Shown: positions 1 to 7,034 of the stretch, one piece after another
Layout of the letters: every line of letters starts with the position of its first letter
Position numbering within the stretch: position 1 is the stretch's first letter
The notes under the pieces: generated by a model
The model's database searches: none
Seen by the model: only the letters and a program-made list of their open reading frames with translations
Told to the model about the DNA's origin: nothing
Assembly (NCBI GenBank): GCA_022793355.1
Contig: JAAWCR010000006.1
Coordinates: forward strand, 1-10,027
Reading direction: 5' to 3'
DNA length: 10,027 nucleotides
Origin: Lawsonibacter sp.
GTDB taxonomy: Bacteria > Bacillota > Clostridia > Oscillospirales > Oscillospiraceae
Position numbers and translations under genes: made by a program

Positions 1-207
1 ATTCTCGTCCCAGGACTGGAATTCAGCAGGAATTTCGATGTAGGGTTTGGCCTCGTCCGGCTCGACCGGGGCGCTGGAGCTGGGAGGCGTTTGGGACGAG
101 GCGGAATTCGCGGGGGTGCCGGCGCCTCCTTGGGGACCGCAAGCACTCAGAGATACCGCCAGCGCCATGGCCGAGGCCAAGGCAAGGAGTCGTTTCAGGT
201 TTTTCAT
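1..207 (-). CDS. GGT-family lipoprotein, N-terminal part only (runs off the left edge)
   Basis: The minus-strand frame from an ATG at 207 stays open to the window edge, giving 69 residues. The N-terminus has Lys/Arg (MKNLKR), a hydrophobic stretch and a lipobox LSAC with Cys23, so the protein is predicted to be exported and lipid-anchored. A Gly/Pro/Ser/Thr-rich linker follows. The end, KPYIEIPAEFQSW, closely matches KPYIEIPAQYRSW at residues 31-43 of the complete gamma-glutamyltransferase-like lipoprotein encoded at 386-2050. That match is the only basis for the family call; the catalytic part lies outside the window. A strong AGGAGG ribosome binding site sits just upstream of the ATG (about 212-219). 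It lies downstream of its paralog in the same direction, separated by 178 bases that hold its own promoter, so the pair looks like a tandem duplication with separate transcription. Confidence 0.8.
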   Translation of the reverse strand, partial: MKNLKRLLALASAMALAVSLSACGPQGGAGTPANSASSQTPPSSSAPVEPDEAKPYIEIPAEFQSWDEN

Positions 208-273
208 GTCTTTCCTCCTGTTCTTTTCAAAAAGTTTTGCGCAAGTGAAAACTGTTTCCCTTTCGGTGACGCA

Positions 274-303
274 ATGATACAGTGTGCCAATAAAGAACGT
301 CAA
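274..303 (-). promoter_or_regulatory. Sigma-70-like promoter of the left GGT-type lipoprotein gene
   Basis: Reading the minus strand, TTGACG (298-303) and TATCAT (274-279) are separated by 18 bases and point at the ATG at 207. The gap 208-385 between the two lipoprotein genes otherwise shows only the shared 17-base element at 303-319 and a block at 246-258 resembling one at 2078-2090. I see no convincing terminator after the upstream gene. The hexamers are close to consensus, but the transcription start is inferred. Confidence 0.6.
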
Positions 304-319
304 TTTAGTCTCATTTTTC
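303..319 (-). repeat. 17-base shared promoter element, copy 1
   Basis: The minus strand reads GAAAAATGAGACTAAAT. The same 17 bases occur at 2121-2137, upstream of the other GGT-type gene. In both places the element ends exactly 23 bases before the -10 hexamer, which puts it near -36 to -52 relative to the inferred start. Here its last base is also the first base of the -35 hexamer. The placement suits an activator site, but no binding protein can be named from the sequence. Confidence 0.75.
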
Positions 320-385
320 CCATTTGCTTGGTAAGAACCCGACATATTTTTTGCGCCATTTTTAGATGGTTTTCACAAAAATCTT

Positions 386-2050
386 TTACTGAATCAGGGC
401 GGCGCCATCGTTAAATTCTGCTATATCGCCGTTTTGTTCGGTGCTTCCAATCACATGGCCGTCTTTGCTCCAGGCTAACCCTACGGGACGCGCAATGCTC
501 TGCCGGGGCGACATTCCAGAATACCCCATTGATTCCAAGTCCAGCCGTAAAGCTTCGTTCAAGTTGGCGTCATAGTAGAAAAAATCCGTTCTGACACAGA
601 TCCTTGGAGTGTTCAGCGCCTCCTCCAGCTCCATTTCATAGTCAATATAGTTTTGAATGACCTGCACCAGCGCGGGCCAGATCATCAGACCGCCAGGCGC
701 GGAGAGCGCCAAAAAGGGCTGGCCCGCCTCATCCAGCAGAATGGTTGGAGCCATGGAGGACAGAGGAATTTTTCCTGGCTCCAACGCGTTGACACTGTTG
801 CTGTTACGGCTGAAATCATTCAGCTGATTATTTAAGAAAAAACCGCGGCCGTCTACATAGACATGGGACCCCCAGTGCCCGTTCAAGGTCTGCGTTACAG
901 CGATCACATTCCCGCTCCGGTCCGCTACCACAAAGCCTGTCGTATTAGCGGATTCCAGCTTCGGCAGCAGAGCGGAGGCATAGTCCTTGTCCAGCATCCG
1001 CTGCCACGCTGGAGAGACAAAACGGGTGTCCCCCAAATAGCTGGCCCGGTCCGTAAACACCTGTAGCTGCACTCTGGCCATCTGGTCCAGCCGCTCCGGA
1101 CTGCCCGCCGGCTGGACAGGAAGCTGTTCCAAAAGATTCAGAGCTTCGATTAGGCAGCTTCCTCCATAGGGAGACGAGAGGATTTGATAGCCCCGATAGG
1201 TTCCTGTAGCAGGAGCTTCCGCAAAGGGTTGATAGCCTGCCAGATCAGCCGCCGTCAAATAGCCTCCAGCCGCCTGAACGGACGATTCTATCTGCCCGGC
1301 CATATCCTGATAAAATGCGGCGGGACCGTTTTGCGCGATGGATTCCAACGTCTGAGCCAGCGGTTCGTTTTGAATCACGTCGCCCACCTGTGGCGGAAGC
1401 CCGTCTTTTAAATAAATTTCCGATAGCTCTGGGTGGCCTGCCGCCTCCCCATAAATCAGTTCGATTGCGCCCAGCAGATTTGGCGTCACCTGGAAGCCCT
1501 GACGGGCAAGCTGGATCGCCGGCTGTAGCAGCTGTTCCCACGGCATGGAGCCATACTGTTCCCAAAGGGCGTAGATACCCGCTGTTTGACCTGGGATGCC
1601 GATTTGAAGAGCCGGATCCTCCAGGCCGTCGCAATCCAAGATGGAGGTCTGGGCCGCTGGAGTGGTTTCGCGGAAGTTCAGAAAACCGCTCTGCCCGGTT
1701 TCCGCGCAGTAATAGGTTGCCATCCCGCCGCCGCCCAGGCCGGAGTCATAGGGCTCACAGACGCCCAGGGCAAAGGAAACGGCCACCGCCGCGTCTACGG
1801 CGTTGCCGCCCCGCTCCAGAATGTCAAGCCCAATACGGGTCCCCTCATATTTCAGGGAGGCGACAGCGCCCCCCTTTCCTTGAGCGGTTCTCAGATGGTT
1901 CTGGCTGCCACCCTCCGCGTTCCAGGATCGATACTGCGCGGGAATTTCAATGTATGGTTTCGGTGCTGGGATGTTGGGATCGCTGGGCACAGTACCGCAC
2001 CCGGCCAACAGGAAGCAAAGGCCACTGGCCAAAAGCTGTTTCCAATTCAT
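386..2050 (-). CDS. Gamma-glutamyltransferase-family lipoprotein (GGT/CapD-like)
   Basis: This 554-residue protein belongs to the N-terminal-nucleophile gamma-glutamyltransferase family, which cleaves itself and then hydrolyses or transfers gamma-glutamyl groups. Residues 1-18 form a lipoprotein signal (lipobox LAGC, Cys18), so it should act outside the cell, anchored to the membrane. Visible family motifs are the Gly-rich loop near 104-110, NFRE at 125-128 (Arg127 matches the substrate carboxylate-binding Arg), and NTTG at 369-372 with Thr370 as predicted cleavage site and nucleophile. Further matches are the TLN at 388-390, NNQLNDFS at 407-414, PLSSM at 429-433 and APGG at 451-454. Length is close to the usual 550-590. 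Two oddities: the TTH of the classical signature is TTG here, and the segment between NDFS and PLSSM is short, so the lid loop is probably missing. A GAGGTGG ribosome site precedes the ATG. It is divergent from a poly-gamma-glutamate operon, which suggests a role like CapD in cutting or anchoring that polymer; glutathione or glutamine are alternative substrates. Confidence 0.9.
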   Translation of the reverse strand: MNWKQLLASGLCFLLAGCGTVPSDPNIPAPKPYIEIPAQYRSWNAEGGSQNHLRTAQGKGGAVASLKYEGTRIGLDILERGGNAVDAAVAVSFALGVCEPYDSGLGGGGMATYYCAETGQSGFLNFRETTPAAQTSILDCDGLEDPALQIGIPGQTAGIYALWEQYGSMPWEQLLQPAIQLARQGFQVTPNLLGAIELIYGEAAGHPELSEIYLKDGLPPQVGDVIQNEPLAQTLESIAQNGPAAFYQDMAGQIESSVQAAGGYLTAADLAGYQPFAEAPATGTYRGYQILSSPYGGSCLIEALNLLEQLPVQPAGSPERLDQMARVQLQVFTDRASYLGDTRFVSPAWQRMLDKDYASALLPKLESANTTGFVVADRSGNVIAVTQTLNGHWGSHVYVDGRGFFLNNQLNDFSRNSNSVNALEPGKIPLSSMAPTILLDEAGQPFLALSAPGGLMIWPALVQVIQNYIDYEMELEEALNTPRICVRTDFFYYDANLNEALRLDLESMGYSGMSPRQSIARPVGLAWSKDGHVIGSTEQNGDIAEFNDGAALIQ

Positions 2051-2091
2051 AAGACCACCTCAAGAAAAGTGCTTTGTTGAAATCTGTTTCG

Positions 2092-2097
2092 ATTATA
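2092..2097 (-). promoter_or_regulatory. -10 of the promoter for the complete GGT-type gene
   Basis: The minus strand has a consensus TATAAT at 2092-2097, about 42 bases before the ATG at 2050. No good -35 hexamer lies at the usual distance (ATCTTT at 17 bases). Instead the 17-base shared element ends 23 bases upstream of this -10. A strong -10 without a -35 plus a conserved upstream element is what an activator-dependent promoter looks like; activation itself is inference. The block 2078-2090 (TGAAATCTGTTTC on the plus strand) matches 246-258 at 12 of 13 bases. Confidence 0.6.
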
Positions 2098-2120
2098 TAT
2101 GGGAATAAGGACAGAAAGAT

Positions 2121-2137
2121 ATTTAGTCTCATTTTTC
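2121..2137 (-). repeat. 17-base shared promoter element, copy 2
   Basis: This is an exact second copy of GAAAAATGAGACTAAAT, in the same orientation relative to its gene as copy 1 at 303-319. It lies in the 168-base divergent region between the GGT-type gene and pgsB, about 48 bases upstream of the pgsB -10, so a protein bound here could influence both directions. Confidence 0.75.
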
Positions 2138-2182
2138 TCAGCGCTTTCGGCGGGGATTTCCATATGCGGAATGAAAAACATG

Positions 2183-2191
2183 TGCTATACT
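2183..2191 (+). promoter_or_regulatory. Extended -10 promoter for pgsB-pgsC-pgsW
   Basis: TG at 2183-2184 followed by one base and TATACT at 2186-2191 makes an extended -10. No clear -35 is present at 16-18 bases, which extended -10 promoters can tolerate. The inferred start is near 2198, giving a leader of about 20 bases with a GGAGGTGG ribosome site (about 2207-2214) before the ATG at 2219. Confidence 0.5.
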
Positions 2192-2218
2192 GAGGAAAAT
2201 CGAGCTGGAGGTGGTTTT

Positions 2219-3307
2219 ATGTTTTGGCCTCTGCTGACAATAACAGTTCTTATGATGGCAGCGTGGATGCTGGAAAAGTACGTCCATGACAGGCAGCAGA
2301 AAGACTTTTTGGCGGTAATCCATGTAAACGGGATCCGAGGTAAAACCTCCACCTGCCGCCTGTTAGATGCCGCCCTGCGGACAAAATACCGGGTTTTTAC
2401 CAAGACGACAGGGACAGATCCTGTCTGGATCGGTACAGATGGCAGCGAACATCCGATTCACCGGCGGGGACCCGCCAACATCCGGGAACAGCTGAACATG
2501 CTGCGGAAGGCCCACCGGGAAAAGGCGCAGATTGTGATTTTAGAGTGCATGGCAGTTCAACCGGAGCTCCAGAGGATCTGCCAGGAACAAATCGTACAAA
2601 GCGAGATTACAGTGATAACCAATATCCGCCGGGACCATATGTTTGAGCTGGGGGAGACAGTTGAGGAAATTGCCCAATCGTTTTCTGCCACCGTCCCACA
2701 GAATGGGAGCGTTTATACGGCGGATGAACGGACCGCACAGCTGATGAAGCCGTATTGTGAGCAAAATGGGAGCCGTCTGTTCCTCTGCGGGACAAATGGA
2801 ACCGAGCGGGAAAACCGGCAGATTGCCCTCCGGGTGGCGGAGGAGCTGGGCGTGCCCAGGGACCAGGCGGAACAGGGTATCCGGACCCATTACAAACAGG
2901 ATTTTGGCGCACAGTGGAATTACCAGCTGCCTGGTGGAGGACAATTTCTCAATTTGTTCAGTGTCAATGACCCGGATTCCACCCGGCTGATTCTGGAAGA
3001 TATGGACGAGAGCCGGCCCCTTGTGTTTCTGTTTAACCATCGTTATGACCGTCCGGACCGCCTTTTACTGTTTTGTAAACACTTCTTTTCCTATTATCCT
3101 CAGGCGGCCGTTTACTGCACCGGCCAAGGTACATACTTGCTTCGGCGTTTTCTGCGGGGAAGGACTGCTCCCATCATTGCCCTTCGTTCCTGGCGGGATT
3201 GTTTGGGGCAGATGCCGCCCGACTCCCTGCTGGTTGGGATGGGCAGCGTCAAGGGTGAGGGGTATCGCATGATCCAAGCGCTGGAACGAGGGGAGGGCTC
3301 ACTGTGA
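2219..3307 (+). CDS. pgsB: Poly-gamma-glutamate synthase subunit PgsB/CapB
   Basis: This 362-residue protein is the ATP-dependent amide-ligase subunit of poly-gamma-glutamate synthase, related to Mur ligases and working at the membrane with PgsC. Residues 1-18 are a hydrophobic N-terminal anchor. An ATP-binding loop NGIRGKTST lies at 37-45, followed by TKTTGTDP at 61-68, RRGPANIREQ at 82-91, ECMAVQPELQ at 109-118 and ITNIRRDHMFELGET at 133-147. All are in the order seen in CapB/PgsB. The Bacillus protein is slightly longer (about 390). The ATG at 2219 was chosen because it has a ribosome site and starts directly with the anchor; an in-frame start at 2099 would add 40 residues, overlap the promoter and lack a ribosome site. 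The stop overlaps the pgsC start (GTGA), so translation is probably coupled. Confidence 0.93.
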   Translation: MFWPLLTITVLMMAAWMLEKYVHDRQQKDFLAVIHVNGIRGKTSTCRLLDAALRTKYRVFTKTTGTDPVWIGTDGSEHPIHRRGPANIREQLNMLRKAHREKAQIVILECMAVQPELQRICQEQIVQSEITVITNIRRDHMFELGETVEEIAQSFSATVPQNGSVYTADERTAQLMKPYCEQNGSRLFLCGTNGTERENRQIALRVAEELGVPRDQAEQGIRTHYKQDFGAQWNYQLPGGGQFLNLFSVNDPDSTRLILEDMDESRPLVFLFNHRYDRPDRLLLFCKHFFSYYPQAAVYCTGQGTYLLRRFLRGRTAPIIALRSWRDCLGQMPPDSLLVGMGSVKGEGYRMIQALERGEGSL

Positions 3308-3723
3308 ATGAAATTGTGTTTGGGGGAATCGCGGCCGCGGTATTGTTTACTGAGCTGACCAATGTCTCTCCCGGGGGCCTGATTGTGCCGGCCTACCTCG
3401 CGCTGTATATTTACGCGCCGGAGCGAATCGCCGCTACCATCCTTCTGGCCTTTGCCTGCATGGGAGCGGTGCGCCTGTGTTCCCGATGGATGATCCTGTA
3501 CGGCCGCAGGCGGTATTTTGTCTTTCTGGCGGTTGGAATGCTGGCCAAAATGGCTCTGGGCATGTGGGGAACTGGAACGATTGGAACCATCGGTTATCTG
3601 GTGCCGGGACTTTTGGGTCGAGATATGGAAACGCAGGGCATCATAAAAACCTTGTCCGCAGCAACCATTGTAACCCTTTTTATTGTCCTGGCTGGTATGG
3701 CGCTGGGGGTGGCCTGGCTATGA
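3304..3723 (+). CDS. pgsC: Poly-gamma-glutamate biosynthesis membrane protein PgsC/CapC
   Basis: This 139-residue, very hydrophobic protein is the integral membrane partner of PgsB, thought to help polymerise or export poly-gamma-glutamate. Family marks are SPGGLIVPAYLAL at 22-34, MILYGRRRYF at 63-72 and IGYLVPGLLGRDMETQGI at about 96-113, with about four to five membrane segments. The length is typical of CapC (about 140-150). The start is GTG at 3304, overlapping the pgsB stop by four bases and preceded by a GGGGAGGG stretch; the ATG at 3308 is in another frame. The end overlaps the next start (ATGA). Confidence 0.93.
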   Translation: MNEIVFGGIAAAVLFTELTNVSPGGLIVPAYLALYIYAPERIAATILLAFACMGAVRLCSRWMILYGRRRYFVFLAVGMLAKMALGMWGTGTIGTIGYLVPGLLGRDMETQGIIKTLSAATIVTLFIVLAGMALGVAWL

Positions 3724-4766
3724 ACGGACACGGACTGGCGTCGCGGCTGTTGGCGGCCGCGCTTTTGATGGCGTTTGGCTTCACGGCGGTTTTATCATCC
3801 CGGGTCTGGAAATCCAGAGCGGAGTATGCGTATATGCGGGACGCGGCCAAGCGGACACAGGCCGCCTTTGCCGCGGTAAAAACAGACCGGCAGCGCCGGG
3901 GATTGCCCATGCAAAAAGCGGATGACCTGAACGAAACGGGTCTGATTGGGGACTATCTCACGCCGATTACTACCACATTGGGAAATCTGGAGGCCAAGCG
4001 GACTTCGGTCAATCCTAACGCGGCCGCGCTGGTGGTACATCTGCTGTTCGAGGCCGGGGTCAGACCGGGGGATCGAATCGGAGTAAATTGTTCCGGTTCC
4101 TTTCCTGCCCTTAATTTGGCCGTTTTGTGCGCGATGGATGCCATGGAACTGGAGGGAACGGTGTTCAGTTCGGTCGGCGCTTCCACCTATGGGGCGAATC
4201 TGGAGGAATTTACCTACCAAGATATGGAGCACGCTCTTTTTACAGAGGGCTATATTTTTCACAGAAGCGAGTATGTCTCCTGGGGCGGGGCCAACGATCA
4301 GGGGCTGGAATTTTCGGAGGAAGTAAAAACCGCCGTTCTTGCCCGCCTGGCCGAACGGGGTTACTCCTTTTGGGAGATAGATGATCTGGAGGAAAATATT
4401 CAGGCGCACCTGAGCTGCTATGGGGATGTCGCCTGCTTTGTCAATGTAGGCGGGAATCTGGTTGCCACCGGAGGCGGAACGGCCTATGACAGTGGCTGCG
4501 GGCTGTTGAGAAGCGGCTCTGATGACCGGGGCTTGATTGGGCAATATTTGACACAGGGTATTCCTGTTTTGCATCTCTTGAATTTAAAAAAGCTGTTCCC
4601 CCAGTATGGACTCCCTGTGGACCCGAGCCCCGTGCCGCGGCCCGGCGAGGGGACCGTTTATTATGAGCGGACGGTATCCCTTCCCTTGGTATGGAGCACA
4701 CTGGCAGCCGGAATGTTGACGCTGCTGTGGGCGGTCAAAGGGGCTGTAAAACGTCAGCCAATTTGA
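3720..4766 (+). CDS. pgsW: Poly-gamma-glutamate system protein PgsW-like
   Basis: This 348-residue protein matches what I know of the poly-gamma-glutamate system protein that follows capB and capC in Fusobacterium and some Clostridia. The biochemical role of that family is not established. A signal-anchor helix spans about 8-27 and a second hydrophobic helix about 321-340, followed by a basic tail, so most of the chain (30-318) is one domain between two membrane segments. Notable stretches are NPNAAALVVHLLFEAG at 98-113, GVNCSGSFPALN at 121-132, SSVGASTYGAN at 150-160 and a Gly-rich VNVGGNLVATGGG at 241-253. It starts at ATG 3720 within the ATGA overlap with pgsC and is followed 10 bases later by a terminator, so it ends the operon. 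It takes the place where Bacillus has CapA/PgsA, to which it shows no visible resemblance. Confidence 0.82.
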   Translation: MNGHGLASRLLAAALLMAFGFTAVLSSRVWKSRAEYAYMRDAAKRTQAAFAAVKTDRQRRGLPMQKADDLNETGLIGDYLTPITTTLGNLEAKRTSVNPNAAALVVHLLFEAGVRPGDRIGVNCSGSFPALNLAVLCAMDAMELEGTVFSSVGASTYGANLEEFTYQDMEHALFTEGYIFHRSEYVSWGGANDQGLEFSEEVKTAVLARLAERGYSFWEIDDLEENIQAHLSCYGDVACFVNVGGNLVATGGGTAYDSGCGLLRSGSDDRGLIGQYLTQGIPVLHLLNLKKLFPQYGLPVDPSPVPRPGEGTVYYERTVSLPLVWSTLAAGMLTLLWAVKGAVKRQPI

Positions 4767-4775
4767 AATAATTGG

Positions 4776-4812
4776 AAAGGGGCTCAGACCGTTCCGGTCT
4801 GAGCCCCTTTTT
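4776..4812. terminator. Bidirectional rho-independent terminator between convergent operons
   Basis: A perfect 15-base-pair stem (4776-4790 with 4796-4810) with a 5-base loop GTTCC has A's on the left and T's on the right. It therefore works for the plus-strand pgs operon ending at 4766 and for the minus-strand response regulator gene ending at 4813. Confidence 0.93.
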
Positions 4813-5427
4813 CTATGTACGCCACTTGTGCCGGACACTGGGCCTGCCTTTGCCGCCATATACCGTGCGTGTTTCGATCCGGTTTTTGTCGATTAGATAT
4901 TGCAGATACCGGTAAGCGGTTTTCTTTTTTAGCTGCGTTCCGTCTACAATCTGGTCGATGGACACAAAGTCCGGCTGCGCCTTTAAAAAGTTCTCGATGA
5001 TTTTCAGGGTGTTGGGGGCGATGTTCTTCTCGTAGTCCGTAAAAAATTTCGATTTCTGGTGGAACTGGAGGTGAGCGTTGATTCTGGAAATCAGGTCCAA
5101 GGCCCGAATAGGCTTTAGCGCATAGTCGTCAGCGCCGGCGGCAATAAAGCGTTCCATAACCGAAGCTTTTTCATCGCCGGTCAATACCAGAATGGGCGTT
5201 TTGGACAGTCTCTTCCGGATTCTGGAAACCGCTGAAAGCCCATCCACACCGGGCATGTGATAATCAATCAGGATCAAAGACGGCGCGCAATCCGCCAAAA
5301 CGGCCTCTGCCTCCGGATAGGAGCGGGCGAGAAGCGGCTTCCAGTTTTGATATTGACATATCTGCCCCAGGGTATAAAGCGTATCCTGGTCATCGTCAAT
5401 GGCGAGAATTGAGATATTATGGGACAT
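4813..5427 (-). CDS. Response regulator with CitB/DcuR-type DNA-binding domain
   Basis: The N-terminal receiver domain (about 6-120) has the acidic cluster DDD at 12-14, phospho-acceptor Asp56 in LIDYHMPG, Thr84 and Lys106 (numbered from the GTG at 5430, which adds one residue). The C-terminal part (about 135-205) is a winged-helix region with KKKTAYRYLQYLIDKN, ending in VYGGKGRPSVRHKW. This resembles the YGxxGRP tail of CitB/DcuR/CitT-type regulators, although total length is a little short of their usual 220-240. An AGGAGG lies 6 bases before GTG 5430 and 9 bases before ATG 5427, so either start is possible. It overlaps the end of the kinase gene, indicating a co-translated pair. The target genes are not shown by the sequence; the polyglutamate and GGT promoters close by are candidates. 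Confidence 0.88.
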   Translation of the reverse strand: MSHNISILAIDDDQDTLYTLGQICQYQNWKPLLARSYPEAEAVLADCAPSLILIDYHMPGVDGLSAVSRIRKRLSKTPILVLTGDEKASVMERFIAAGADDYALKPIRALDLISRINAHLQFHQKSKFFTDYEKNIAPNTLKIIENFLKAQPDFVSIDQIVDGTQLKKKTAYRYLQYLIDKNRIETRTVYGGKGRPSVRHKWRT

Positions 5428-6811
5428 CACCTGTGACCTCCTTCAGGCAAATGACTGCCAGCGTCCCTTGAGCGGGGACGCTGTTCAGGCAGATCGTTCC
5501 GCTCTGCCGTTCGACCTCCTGCCGGACGTAACCAAGTCCCATCCCCGTAGAACCGGTTCCGGACCAACCAATTTCAAAAGCTTGTTCCAACTGTTCCTGG
5601 TTCATTCCAATTCCGTTGTCCTCCACACCGATATGGACGATTCCATCCTCTGATCTCGCGCTGAGGCGGATGATTCCAATCTCCGGGTCCACAGCCCGCC
5701 GCGCGTTTTCCAACAGATTGACCACTGCCCGGACCATTCGAATCTGGTTGATGGAGACCACAGCTTTCGGGCATTCAAGTTGAACCCGAAGCAGCTCCTC
5801 CGGTAAAAAGCCGCTGATATTCATTCGGATTGAATGAAAAAATTCTTCGACTGAAATCTTGCTCTGGTTATCCTCGTCCAGGATGTCGGATACCATTGTG
5901 GACATATGCTCCGACGCACGAGAAATACGTTCCAGATATTCCAGGATCAGCGGATTATACTCCATCATTTGGGACAAATCGGTAAGTCCTCGGATCGTAT
6001 TGAGCGGCGTCTTTAAGTCGTGGACCAAACTTTGCGCCTCACCTACGCTGCGCAGACGGAGCATCTCCAATCTGGCCCGGTATAGGTCCTCTGTCATGCG
6101 CCGGTTTCGTTCCGTCTCAATTTGGACCCGGTGATCTTTGACCAGAAGCTGGAGATGGATCGCGCTGCACAAAACCAGGACAAGGAAAATGGCCAGGGCA
6201 AAATACGTCAGTTCCTCCTCACACCCCATAGCCAGCGCGCCGGATTTGATGTCGGAGGAAATTTCGCCCTGACCAAATCCGTAATCCGTGAGGCCAGGAA
6301 CGACGTCCAAAAACTGTATTCCCATGTATGGGGTCGTCAACGCGATGATTTTTTGCGGCAGGCTGACAGAAAAAAGGTTGAGATGGGACAGGACCAGGAC
6401 GTATACGACCAGCAGTATGGCAGGTGACCCGAAACTGTATTTGATTCCGTACAGCGGTTCAATCAGGAAATAAATAGAGGGTATGATACACAGCGGGATC
6501 AAGGCGGGCCAAAAGGAGATCGTTTGCCCATCCCGGCTGATATTGAGAGATTCCGTCAGAAGAAAGCTCCCCAAGTAATTGGGGACGGACCTCAGACAAT
6601 TCAGAAGCACCACCTTAACTACACACAGGAACAGGAGACTGATTTGGCCCTCCTCCAAGGCCTGGCGGAAGGTCCTGTAAATTCCAAGTGTCTGCTCCGT
6701 TAAAAACGCCGGACACAACAGCGCGTACGCAAGCAGTATCAGCCCCAATGCCAGCTGCTTTTTACAATAGGTTATTTTGATCATAGCAGTGAATTTCCAA
6801 TTCTGCCACAT
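5417..6811 (-). CDS. Membrane sensor histidine kinase
   Basis: This is a 464-residue two-component kinase. Hydrophobic segments lie at about 18-36, 57-73, 98-120, 129-148 and 200-223, perhaps with one more near 154-171. They form a multi-pass sensor region with no recognisable extracellular or PAS domain. A helical linker follows (225-258), then the H-box SLVHDLKTPLN with phospho-acceptor His264. ATPase motifs are the N-box NLLENARRAV (365-374), G1 DNGIGM (398-403) and G2 GSTGMGLGYV (420-429). The start is uncertain. ATG 6811 has no ribosome site. ATG 6783 (MIKITYCKK, directly before the first helix) also has only a weak one and may be read by coupling with the small upstream frame. The gene ends inside the response-regulator start, so the two form a kinase/regulator pair. 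Confidence 0.9.
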   Translation of the reverse strand: MWQNWKFTAMIKITYCKKQLALGLILLAYALLCPAFLTEQTLGIYRTFRQALEEGQISLLFLCVVKVVLLNCLRSVPNYLGSFLLTESLNISRDGQTISFWPALIPLCIIPSIYFLIEPLYGIKYSFGSPAILLVVYVLVLSHLNLFSVSLPQKIIALTTPYMGIQFLDVVPGLTDYGFGQGEISSDIKSGALAMGCEEELTYFALAIFLVLVLCSAIHLQLLVKDHRVQIETERNRRMTEDLYRARLEMLRLRSVGEAQSLVHDLKTPLNTIRGLTDLSQMMEYNPLILEYLERISRASEHMSTMVSDILDEDNQSKISVEEFFHSIRMNISGFLPEELLRVQLECPKAVVSINQIRMVRAVVNLLENARRAVDPEIGIIRLSARSEDGIVHIGVEDNGIGMNQEQLEQAFEIGWSGTGSTGMGLGYVRQEVERQSGTICLNSVPAQGTLAVICLKEVTGDVP

Positions 6812-6967
6812 CCTGAATCAATGTACCGCCATAGTAGACGTTGCCGCGATATCAGATGGGTCCATGCTAAAAAACGCTTGTCCTCCGCTGTTTTCAACAG
6901 CGGCCCGGGTGATCTGGGGGATACGAAATGGATCATCAGAAGGTCCGGCAACCAAAATGTGTTTCAT
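6762..6967 (-). pseudogene. Small protein gene, apparently split by a frameshift
   Basis: An ATG at 6967 with an AAGGA ribosome site opens a 49-codon frame (MKHILVAGPSDDPF... to a TGA at 6818-6820), the first gene after the LysR-box promoter at 7006-7034. Around 6847 another frame takes over with protein-like sequence: YYGGTLIQDVAELEIHCYDQ, ending at a TAA at 6762-6764. Joining the two by restoring one missing base after the codons for MDPS-D would give about 68 residues. The joined frame would overlap the possible kinase start at 6783, as coupled genes often do. I do not recognise the family and assign no function. The two-frame reading is inference; the 49-residue frame alone could be the real product, and a sequencing error is also possible. 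Confidence 0.45.
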
Positions 6968-7005
6968 ATGGTATTCCTTTTTACGCTTGGTAGATAATTT
7001 ATTAC

Positions 7006-7034
7006 ATATTAAGGCGTTCAGCTGTAAAATTCAA
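7006..7034 (-). promoter_or_regulatory. Promoter of the small ORF / kinase / regulator operon
   Basis: The minus strand has TTGAAT (7029-7034) and TAATAT (7006-7011) with a 17-base spacer. It lies 19 bases downstream of the palindromic LysR-box at 7054-7075. The inferred start near 6999 puts the box centre at about -65, the classical position for a LysR activator site. Confidence 0.65.

Noticed and set aside
340..375. Possible terminator after the complete GGT gene
   Set aside because: Only a 4-base-pair stem (CCAT/ATGG) near an A-rich stretch is present, too weak to call.
1315..2052. Long plus-strand open frame (245 residues) opposite the GGT gene
   Set aside because: It is rich in Arg and Pro, has no recognisable motifs or ribosome site and lies fully antisense to a gene with clear family motifs.
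303..2137. The 17-base direct repeats as ends of a mobile element or attachment sites
   Set aside because: No transposase, integrase or terminal inverted repeats lie between them, and their fixed place relative to two -10 hexamers fits a promoter element better.
2099..2218. Earlier in-frame start for pgsB
   Set aside because: The extra 40 residues would overlap the divergent promoters and the 17-base element, and there is no ribosome site.
3795..4574. Long minus-strand open frame (259 residues) opposite pgsW
   Set aside because: It is antisense to a gene held in a coupled operon, has no motif and no ribosome site.
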